DNA of 64,000 nt from Lentzea waywayandensis (GTDB taxonomy: Bacteria > Actinomycetota > Actinomycetes > Mycobacteriales > Pseudonocardiaceae). Where the stretch lies: positions 186,001 through 250,000 of the forward strand of contig NZ_FOYL01000005.1 of NCBI RefSeq assembly GCF_900115955.1. Direction: 5' to 3'. This document shows, piece by piece, positions 45,004-52,060 of the stretch (position 1 is the stretch's first letter; each line of letters opens with the position of its first letter). The position numbers and the translations under genes are program-made. Under the pieces are notes generated by a model. It was given only the letters and a program-made list of their open reading frames with translations. It was not told the origin of the DNA and made no database searches.

Positions 45004-45046
45004 ACCTTCCCGATCTGCGGGCCGTACGGCCTGACAGAAAGGTCGG

Positions 45047-45754
45047 GTGTTGCGCATGCGCTGGTCGAAGGGCTGGATCGCGGGGGCCGGGGTCTTCTCG
45101 GTCGTCGCGGCCATCGGGGGTACGGCCTTCGCCCTTGCCGGGCCCGGAGCCTCCACGTCGCAGTCGGCGGTGGCGGGCAAAGAGGTGTGCTCGGGGCAGC
45201 AGGTGAAGACGGCGAACTCGAAAGGGCCGGCGGGTGTGCTGTCGGACCAGTTCCCGGTCGGGACGTTGTTACGGCTCTCGAATCCCGCCAACGGGCGGGC
45301 GATCACCGTGTCGGTCACCGGGACATCGGCCGGTTGCGCGGTGCTGAACACCGCGGCACTCGATTCACTCCGGTCCGCCGACACAGGTCAGAACGAAGTG
45401 GAAAGCGTTCTCCGGCGCATTCGGGTGGAGATCGTCGGAAATGCGCCGGCCCCGACACCCACCACCCGGACTTCCGCCGCCCGTATACGGGCTTCCGGCA
45501 CCGTGGGGCAGGTCGTCTGCGACGGCGCGACCGTCGGGTTGTCGGCTGTCGGCGGGGCGCCTGGGGCGTTCTCGTCGCAGCTTCCGGTGGGGACCTCGGT
45601 GCGGGTGACCAATCTGGACAACGGGAAGCAGACGACCGTGCCGATCGTCGGTGTCGGAACGGGCTGCGTCGTGCTGAACAGCGCGGCTTTCGACCTGGTC
45701 GGGGAATCGGGGAAGAACGTGATCAAACGTGCCCAGATCGAGCGGGTGACCTGA
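45047..45754 (+). CDS. Secreted tandem RlpA-like double-psi-barrel protein
   Basis: 235 aa. N-terminal membrane anchor or signal (about 8-32). Two homologous halves (about 42-135 and 152-235) share the pattern FPVGTLLRLSNPANGRAITV / LPVGTSVRVTNLDNGKQTTV followed by a Cys and VLNTAALDSL / VLNSAAFDLV, as in RlpA/expansin double-psi barrels. The catalytic Asp/His of lytic RlpA enzymes is not visible, so a binding rather than a peptidoglycan-cleaving role is likely. Start GTG 45047 with AAGG upstream; ATG 45056 is an alternative. Converges on recQ with 6 bp between stops. Confidence 0.72.
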   Translation: MLRMRWSKGWIAGAGVFSVVAAIGGTAFALAGPGASTSQSAVAGKEVCSGQQVKTANSKGPAGVLSDQFPVGTLLRLSNPANGRAITVSVTGTSAGCAVLNTAALDSLRSADTGQNEVESVLRRIRVEIVGNAPAPTPTTRTSAARIRASGTVGQVVCDGATVGLSAVGGAPGAFSSQLPVGTSVRVTNLDNGKQTTVPIVGVGTGCVVLNSAAFDLVGESGKNVIKRAQIERVT

Positions 45755-45760
45755 CCCCGA

Positions 45761-47746
45761 TCACCAGTCCATCGGCTCGTCGGGCTCCTCCGGCTCCGGC
45801 CACTCGTCCACCGCGTCGCCCGAGCCCCACGCCGCACCACCGGTGTTCGTGGTCTTCGGCTTGGGCTTGGAGGCCTGGGCAGCGGCAGGCGCGGCACCGG
45901 CCGGTGCGGGCCCGCCGGCCGCCACGACCTCCAGGATCTGCTCGCCGTACTTCGTGAGCTTGGCCTGGCCGACGCCGCTCACCGCGCCCAGCGAGGCGAG
46001 GGAGCCGGGACGTGACGCCGCGATGGACTTCAGCGTGGCGTCGTGGAAGATCACGTAGGCCGGGACGCTCTGCTCGCGGGCCTGCTGGGCCCGCCACTCG
46101 CGCAGCGCCTCGAAGAGCGGGCCCGCGTCGGCGGGGAGATCCACCTTCACCTTGGCCGCGCCGGAGGAGGACGCCGTGCGCGTCGTCGAGCGGACAGGCG
46201 TCGGGTCCTTGCGCATCTTCACTTCGCGCTTGCGGCCCAGAACCTCGGAACTCGCCTCGGTCAGCACCAGCGTCGAGTACTCGCCCTCGACGGCCAGCAG
46301 GCCCTGGGCGAGGAGCTGGCGGACCACGCCGCGCCACTCGCTCTCGTTCAGGTCCTCGCCGATGCCGAACGTGCTGAGCTGGTCGTGGTCGAACTGGATG
46401 ACCTTGGCGGTCTTGCGGCCCAGCAGGATGTCGATGGCCTGACCGGCGCCGAACTTCTGGTTGCGCTCCTTGCGCAGCCGGAAGACCGTGGAGAGGACCT
46501 TCTGCGCGGCGACCGTGCCGTCCCACGCCTCGGGCGGCGTCAGGCAGGTGTCGCAGTTGCCGCAGGGGACCCCGCCGGGCTCGTTGAAGTACTCGAGGAG
46601 CCGGGTGCGGCGGCACGTCACCGTCTCGCAGAGGGCGAGCATCGCGTCGAGGTGCGCCTGCGAGCGGCGGCGGAACGCGAGATCGCCCTCCGACGACTCG
46701 ATCATCTTGCGCTGCTGCACCACGTCCTGAAGGCCGTAGGCGAGCCACGCGGTGGACGGGAGACCGTCGCGACCGGCGCGGCCCGTCTCCTGGTAGTAGC
46801 CCTCGACCGACTTCGGCAGGTCGAGGTGGGCCACGAAGCGGACGTCCGGCTTGTCGATGCCCATGCCGAACGCGATCGTCGCGACCATGACCAGGCCGTC
46901 CTCGCGCAGGAACCGGGCCTGGTTGCGCTGACGGACCGACGAGTCGAGGCCCGCGTGGTACGGCAGCGCGGGAATGCCGTTGGCCACCAGGAACTCGGCC
47001 GTCTTCTCCACCGACGCGCGGGAGAGGCAGTAGACGATGCCTGCGTCGCCCTGGTGCTCGCTGCGCAGCAGGTCCAGCAGCTGCTTCTTCGGCTCCTTCT
47101 TGCCGACGATGCGGTACTGGATGTTCGGCCGGTCGAAGCTGGAGACGAACTGACGCCCCTCGCTCAGCTCCAGGCGCGTGAGGATCTCCTTGCGCGTTGC
47201 CTCCGTCGCGGTGGCGGTGAGCGCGATCCGCGGCACCTTCGGCCAGCGTTCGTGCAGGTGCGTGAGGGAGAGGTAGTCGGGCCGGAAGTCGTGGCCCCAC
47301 TGGGAGACGCAGTGCGCCTCGTCGATCGCGAACAGCGCGATCTCCCCCTGGTCGAGCAGGCGCAGGGTCGCCTCGGAGGTCAGCCGCTCCGGCGCCAGGT
47401 AGAGCAGGTCGAGCTCGCCGTTGACGAACTCGGCCTCGACCATCCGGCGTTCGTCCCAGGACAGCGAGGAGTTCAGGAAGCCCGCGCGCACGCCCAGGGC
47501 GCGCAACGCGTCCACCTGGTCCTGCATCAGCGCGATGAGCGGGGAGATCACCACGCCCGTGCCGGGCCGCACCAGGGCGGGCACCTGATAGCACAGGGAC
47601 TTGCCACCGCCGGTCGGCATGAGCACCAGCGCGTCGCCACCCGCGACCACGTGCTCGACGATGGCGGCCTGGTCGCCGCGGAACTCGGGGTACCCGAAGA
47701 CGCGCTGCAGAACCTGCAGCGCGTCCCCGTGGTCGGTTGAACCCAT
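45761..47746 (-). CDS. recQ: ATP-dependent DNA helicase RecQ
   Basis: 661 aa. Superfamily 2 helicase: motif I MPTGGGKSLCYQ (Walker A about 43-50), DEAH box FAIDEAHCVSQWGHDFRPDY, motif VI YYQETGRAGRDG. Zn-binding cysteines follow (CETVTCRRTRLLEYF, CGNCDTC), then the RQC winged helix, and an HRDC domain (about 525-600, LREWRAQQAREQSVPAYVIF). The tail of about 60 residues is Ala/Pro then acidic. Unwinds 3'-5' in recombination repair. ATG 47746 is chosen over 47770 because it gives the usual short lead to the helicase core. Confidence 0.95.
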   Translation of the reverse strand: MGSTDHGDALQVLQRVFGYPEFRGDQAAIVEHVVAGGDALVLMPTGGGKSLCYQVPALVRPGTGVVISPLIALMQDQVDALRALGVRAGFLNSSLSWDERRMVEAEFVNGELDLLYLAPERLTSEATLRLLDQGEIALFAIDEAHCVSQWGHDFRPDYLSLTHLHERWPKVPRIALTATATEATRKEILTRLELSEGRQFVSSFDRPNIQYRIVGKKEPKKQLLDLLRSEHQGDAGIVYCLSRASVEKTAEFLVANGIPALPYHAGLDSSVRQRNQARFLREDGLVMVATIAFGMGIDKPDVRFVAHLDLPKSVEGYYQETGRAGRDGLPSTAWLAYGLQDVVQQRKMIESSEGDLAFRRRSQAHLDAMLALCETVTCRRTRLLEYFNEPGGVPCGNCDTCLTPPEAWDGTVAAQKVLSTVFRLRKERNQKFGAGQAIDILLGRKTAKVIQFDHDQLSTFGIGEDLNESEWRGVVRQLLAQGLLAVEGEYSTLVLTEASSEVLGRKREVKMRKDPTPVRSTTRTASSSGAAKVKVDLPADAGPLFEALREWRAQQAREQSVPAYVIFHDATLKSIAASRPGSLASLGAVSGVGQAKLTKYGEQILEVVAAGGPAPAGAAPAAAQASKPKPKTTNTGGAAWGSGDAVDEWPEPEEPDEPMDW

Positions 47747-47785
47747 GCCGCCGATGCTAGCGAGCAGCACCGACAGTCCGGAGAG

Positions 47786-49636
47786 CTAGCCCAACTGGCT
47801 CTTCGTACCAGCGGAAACGCTGGCGGCGGTCAGCGGAACGGCCGACGCGGCCGGCACCGAACCCTTCAGCGGGATCCGCACCGACGTGCCCGCCAGGTCG
47901 ACGGTCAGCCTCGGCAGCTGGCTCGGGCGCACGATCGCGCTCGAGTCGGTGCCGCCGATGAGCAGGCCCAGCCGGTGCCCCGCCGGGATCACGTGGTCCG
48001 TTGTGGACAGTCGGAACGTCATGCTGTACTTGGTTCCCGGCGTGATCGTGCGCGGAGTCGACAGCGACTGGTAGTTCGCGAGGTCCGCCCAGCCGCGCGC
48101 GATGATCTGCGCGTCGACGTTGCCCGTCGTCGCCTCCGTGTTGCGGTAACAGGCGTCATCGCCCGTGCGGCTCTCGCCCCAGCACGACTCCGTGGTCAAG
48201 GTCCGGATGCCCTCGCCGGTCCGCACCGTCGCCGGTCCGTAGTCGACGAGATACGCCGTGAGGTGCGCGGTCGGCGTAGACGACGACACCCCCACCGTGA
48301 TCGACGACGTGCCCGCAACGCGCAGGTCAGAGGTCAGCGCGGCCGTCGAGTAGAGCACCCGGCCGGTGTTCGAGCCGGAGAGCCAGGTCGACGGCGTCGC
48401 GTTGCCGTTGTCGGTGAACGCGGCCGTGCCGGTGCCAGGCGCCGTGCCGAGTCCCGAAGAAGAGGGACGCAACACGGTGCTGACGGTGCCCGAAGGCGGC
48501 CACGTCTGGTCGTCCACCCACTGGTTGGGCGCGCGTTCCGAGGAGATCTGCGCTTCGTTCTCGATCCCGTTCTGCACGTTGAGCAGCCAGCGGTCGAACC
48601 ACCGGTGCAGCGTCGGGACCCACTCGCTGCGCCGGAAGTCGAACGGGTCGACGTGCGCGGTCTGCGAGAACCACAGCTTCTTCGGCACCGAGGCCGGCAC
48701 CGCGTCCCAGAACTGGCCGTACTGCAACGTCTTCACGTTGAGGTCGTTCAGGCCGTGGATCGCGAAGATCGACGCCTTCACCTTCGACGCGTTGCGCACG
48801 AAGTCACGCGTCTGCCACATCGCCGTGTAGTCACCGTTGGAAGGAGAACCGTTCGTCATCTGCGTGCGCACCGCACCACATCGTGAGCGCGCGTTGGAGT
48901 TCTCGAAGTTCGAGCCCAACCCGGTCGGCGAGGCGTAGCCGGGGTACGCGACGCCGTCCGAGCGGAACCAGTCGTACCAGGAACTGATGGCCGCGATCGG
49001 CACGATGGTCTTCAGCCCGTCGATCCCGGTCGACGCGACGCCGTTCGCGATCGAGCCGTCCCACGACTTGCCGATCATGCCGACGGCACCGGTCGACCAG
49101 GAGGCGGACTTCGTGGTGGCGCCGGTCAGGGTCGAGTAGCCGGTCTTGCGGCCGTTGAGCCAGTCGATCACGGCCGTGCCGGAGGCGATCTCCGACTGAC
49201 CGCCGACGTCGACGCAGCCACGCGACCGGTTCGTGCCGAGGAAGTCGACCAGCACGACGGCGTAGCCGCGCGGCACGAAGTAGTTGTCGTAGAAGAGCGG
49301 GAACTTCACCGGCACCCCGGCGGAGTCGTAGGTCTTGACCTCGCTCTCGTTGCCGCGTCCGGCGCTCTGGTAGTAGGGACTGGCGTCCATGATCACGGGC
49401 ACGCGCCCGGTCGTGGCCGGCCTGATGATGTCGGCGGTCACCCGGTCACGGGTGCCGTCGCCGTCGAGATCGAGCCCGGAGTCGACGTAGACCGTCTCCC
49501 GGACCGCGTCGGCCATCGAGTGGATCGGCGCGGACACGCCGCCGGACAGGCTGAACGCTGGTGTCGCCGCTGTGGCAGGGATTGGCGTCAGGGTCAGGGC
49601 CCCTGCTAACGCCACTACAACACGAACACGCTTCAT
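47786..49636 (-). CDS. Secreted Xaa-Pro dipeptidyl-peptidase-like S15 peptidase
   Basis: 616 aa. Signal peptide (about 1-23, ATA-ATP). Alpha/beta hydrolase domain with nucleophile Ser191 in GKSWDGS, acid in HGLNDLNV and His in AHVDPFDF. A C-terminal jelly-roll domain (about 420-590; GTSSITVGVSS, MTFRLSTTDHVIPAGHRLGLLI) is typical of S15/CocE. The mature enzyme should remove N-terminal X-Pro dipeptides from peptides outside the cell. Single gene, divergent from the maleylacetate reductase gene. Confidence 0.92.
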   Translation of the reverse strand: MKRVRVVVALAGALTLTPIPATAATPAFSLSGGVSAPIHSMADAVRETVYVDSGLDLDGDGTRDRVTADIIRPATTGRVPVIMDASPYYQSAGRGNESEVKTYDSAGVPVKFPLFYDNYFVPRGYAVVLVDFLGTNRSRGCVDVGGQSEIASGTAVIDWLNGRKTGYSTLTGATTKSASWSTGAVGMIGKSWDGSIANGVASTGIDGLKTIVPIAAISSWYDWFRSDGVAYPGYASPTGLGSNFENSNARSRCGAVRTQMTNGSPSNGDYTAMWQTRDFVRNASKVKASIFAIHGLNDLNVKTLQYGQFWDAVPASVPKKLWFSQTAHVDPFDFRRSEWVPTLHRWFDRWLLNVQNGIENEAQISSERAPNQWVDDQTWPPSGTVSTVLRPSSSGLGTAPGTGTAAFTDNGNATPSTWLSGSNTGRVLYSTAALTSDLRVAGTSSITVGVSSSTPTAHLTAYLVDYGPATVRTGEGIRTLTTESCWGESRTGDDACYRNTEATTGNVDAQIIARGWADLANYQSLSTPRTITPGTKYSMTFRLSTTDHVIPAGHRLGLLIGGTDSSAIVRPSQLPRLTVDLAGTSVRIPLKGSVPAASAVPLTAASVSAGTKSQLG

Positions 49637-49720
49637 GAAGATTCACGCTAAGGAGTGACGAAGTCGCCCCGTCAGAGCCGAAAGGCTTGACCCTCCGCTG
49701 TTGCGCCCGGCACTCCCCTC

Positions 49721-49732
49721 ACGAATATTCGT
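49721..49732. promoter_or_regulatory. Perfect palindrome before the maleylacetate reductase gene
   Basis: ACGAATATTCGT is a perfect 12-bp palindrome, AT-rich in a GC-rich context, five bases before GTG 49738. It could be an operator for the gene or for the divergent peptidase gene (start 49636). No ribosome site is seen before the GTG. Confidence 0.45.
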
Positions 49733-49737
49733 TCTTC

Positions 49738-50676
49738 GTGAGCTTCACCTTCGAGCCCGGCCGCACCCGCGTCGTCTTCGGCCGCGGCACCGTCTCCTCC
49801 GTGCGCGCCGAGGTCGAACGGCTCGGCGCGAAGCGGGTGCTGCTGATCGCGCGGCACGGCGGCGACAAGGTGGCGGCCGAGCTCGGCCCGTTGCTCGTCA
49901 CCCGGTTCACCGGCGCGACCATGCACACGCCGGTCGAGGTCACGGAGCGCGCGCTCGTGTCGTTGCGCGAGCACGGCGCGGACTGCATCGTGTCGGTCGG
50001 CGGTGGATCGAGCACAGGACTGTCGAAGGCACTCTCGGTGCGTGCGGGCGTCCCGCAGATCATCATCCCGACGACGTACGCGGGCTCCGAGGTCACGCAG
50101 GTGCTCGGCGAGACGGCGGACGGACTGAAGAAGACGCGGCGCGACCCGGCGATCCAGCCCGGCACCGTCATCTACGACGTCGAACTGACACTGGACCTGC
50201 CGCTCGACGTCACGGTGACAAGCGCGCTCAACTCTCTCGCGCACGCCGTCGCCGCCCGAGGCAACGAGAACCCGTTGATCGACGCCATCGCGACCAAGGC
50301 GATCGAGGGCGTTTTGCACGCTTTGAGCGGAAACCCGTCCACTGTGGATGCGCGGACCGAGCTGCTGTCCTCGGCGTGGCTCGCGGGCACGTGCCTCGCG
50401 TCCGTCCCCATGGGACTGCACCACAAGCTCGCGCACGTTTTAGGTGGTTCGTTCGGATTGCCGCATGCCGCGACGCACACGGCGCTGCTGCCTCACACGG
50501 CACCGTCCGATCTGGCCGCTCGCATCCACGACACGGCCACGCGGTTCGGTGCGGTGACCTCGTTGCGCGAACTGGGGATGGCGGAGTCCGATTTGTCCCG
50601 CGCTGCGGAGATCGCCGGGCATCCGGACGCCCAACGGGTCCTGACCAACGCCTGGCGCGACGCAACATCCGACTGA
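49738..50676 (+). CDS. Maleylacetate reductase-like iron-containing dehydrogenase
   Basis: 312 aa. N-terminal NAD(P) domain (TRVVFGRGTVSSVRAEVERL, SVGGGSSTGLSKAL) and C-terminal helical metal domain with the MAR motif LHHKLAHVLGGSFGLPHAATH. PTTYAGSEVT is also typical. It would reduce maleylacetate to 3-oxoadipate in (hydroxy)quinol degradation. No dioxygenase gene is nearby and it is shorter than most MARs (about 350), so the substrate may differ. GTG 49738 (VSFTFEPG) fits family N-termini; the frame runs further up to a TTG. Confidence 0.85.
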   Translation: MSFTFEPGRTRVVFGRGTVSSVRAEVERLGAKRVLLIARHGGDKVAAELGPLLVTRFTGATMHTPVEVTERALVSLREHGADCIVSVGGGSSTGLSKALSVRAGVPQIIIPTTYAGSEVTQVLGETADGLKKTRRDPAIQPGTVIYDVELTLDLPLDVTVTSALNSLAHAVAARGNENPLIDAIATKAIEGVLHALSGNPSTVDARTELLSSAWLAGTCLASVPMGLHHKLAHVLGGSFGLPHAATHTALLPHTAPSDLAARIHDTATRFGAVTSLRELGMAESDLSRAAEIAGHPDAQRVLTNAWRDATSD

Positions 50677-50736
50677 CGGGTTGTCATTCTTAAGGCTGAT
50701 GTTCACAGCTCTGAACTCAGACGAACCTCCGATGTG

Positions 50737-50757
50737 CTTCCTGAAGACTTCCTGAAG
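50737..50757 (+). repeat. 11-bp-period direct repeat upstream of the esterase/aaPG synthase operon
   Basis: CTTCCTGAAG occurs at 50737-50746 and again at 50748-50757, an 11-bp period. Direct repeats spaced one helical turn apart are the usual binding pattern of OmpR-type response regulators. The second copy ends 10 bases before ATG 50768, so binding here could repress or the repeats could lie in the leader. Confidence 0.5.
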
Positions 50758-50767
50758 TATCTGGAGC

Positions 50768-52060
50768 ATGCTCAGCCCGCTGGATCTGTCCCTGATAAAC
50801 GGACCGATCCCCAAGGCCGCCACGGTCGCGGCCGCGCTCGCCCTCACGTACCTGACAATTCGGAAGAACCGGACCTGGTGGGTCCGCGTGCTGCCGATCG
50901 TTGTGCTGGTGTGCGCGCTCCTGGTGACCGGACTGACGCTCGTGATCAACCACGTGTGGAAACCGTGGCCGGAGCCGATGCCGATCATCCTGATGGTGTG
51001 GCTGGGCGCGGCACTCGTGGCCCTCAGTCTCGCCGTGGCGAGGCTACGGCCGTCGCGGTGGTACGGACGTGTGTTCACCATCATCGCCGCCGTCGTCGTC
51101 ATCTCAGGCGCACTGACGGCCACGAACGCGTACTACGGGCTGTACCCGACGTCGAGGGCCGCGCTGCAGGTGTTCAACAACCCGAGCGTCGACCTGCCGG
51201 ACAGCGTCCCGGTCGCGGACGTGCTCGACCTGCCCGCCGGCAAGAAGCTGGCCGACGTCTGGACCGGCGCCGGCGTACCGGACAAGGGCACGCTGTCCGA
51301 GGTCGAGATCCCCGGCGCGATGAAGACGCGTCCGGCGTGGATCTACCTGCCGCCCGCGTACGCCGTGAAACCCCGTCCGCGACTGCCGGTGCTGGTCCTG
51401 CTGGCGGGCCAGCCGGGTTCTCCTCGCGACTGGTACGACGCCGGCCGGATCTCCGACAACATGGACGAGTTCGCACGCGCCCACCAGGGCCTCGCGCCGA
51501 TCGTCGTCATGCCCGACTCCATCGGCTCCCTCACGGCGAACCCGCTGTGCCTCGACTCGAAGCTGGGCCAGTCGGAGACGTACCTGACCCGCGACGTGCC
51601 CAAGTGGGTCAAAGAGCGCCTCACGGTCGACGAACGCCGTGAAGCGTGGACGGTCTCGGGCCTCTCACACGGCGGCACGTGCTCACTGCAACTCGCAGTG
51701 CGCGCGCCTGACGTGTACGGCAACTTCATCGACCTGTCCGGCCAGCGCGAGCCCACGCTCGGCACGCGCGCCGAGACGGTCAAAGCCGCGTTCGGCGGCG
51801 ACGAGGCGGCGTTCGTCCGCGTCAACCCGCTGGACATCCTCGCCAAGCAGAAGTTCCCGCAGACCTCGGGCGTGATCGTGGCCGGCAAGGACGACGGTCA
51901 GTACCGCCCGGCGGGACTCGAGGTGTTCGAGGCCTGTCGCAAGGCCGGAATGGACGTGCAGTGGAAGGAACTACCGGGAGGACACGACTGGAACGTCTGG
52001 CGGCCGGGCCTCTACGGCACTCTGCCGTGGCTCGCGCAGCGAACAGGGCTGGTCAGATGA
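50768..52060 (+). CDS. Membrane-anchored esterase (aminoacyl-lipid hydrolase candidate)
   Basis: 430 aa. Four N-terminal membrane helices (to about residue 120) and an external alpha/beta hydrolase of the esterase D/antigen-85 type: LPVLVLLAGQPGSPRDWYDAG, nucleophile elbow GLSHGG, acid region AGKDDGQY, His in PGGHDWNVW. ATG start. Its stop overlaps the start of an aminoacyl-phosphatidylglycerol synthase gene (ATGA), so the two are coupled. In other bacteria serine hydrolases encoded beside such synthases remove the amino acid from the lipid; the same job is inferred here. Confidence 0.84.
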   Translation: MLSPLDLSLINGPIPKAATVAAALALTYLTIRKNRTWWVRVLPIVVLVCALLVTGLTLVINHVWKPWPEPMPIILMVWLGAALVALSLAVARLRPSRWYGRVFTIIAAVVVISGALTATNAYYGLYPTSRAALQVFNNPSVDLPDSVPVADVLDLPAGKKLADVWTGAGVPDKGTLSEVEIPGAMKTRPAWIYLPPAYAVKPRPRLPVLVLLAGQPGSPRDWYDAGRISDNMDEFARAHQGLAPIVVMPDSIGSLTANPLCLDSKLGQSETYLTRDVPKWVKERLTVDERREAWTVSGLSHGGTCSLQLAVRAPDVYGNFIDLSGQREPTLGTRAETVKAAFGGDEAAFVRVNPLDILAKQKFPQTSGVIVAGKDDGQYRPAGLEVFEACRKAGMDVQWKELPGGHDWNVWRPGLYGTLPWLAQRTGLVR

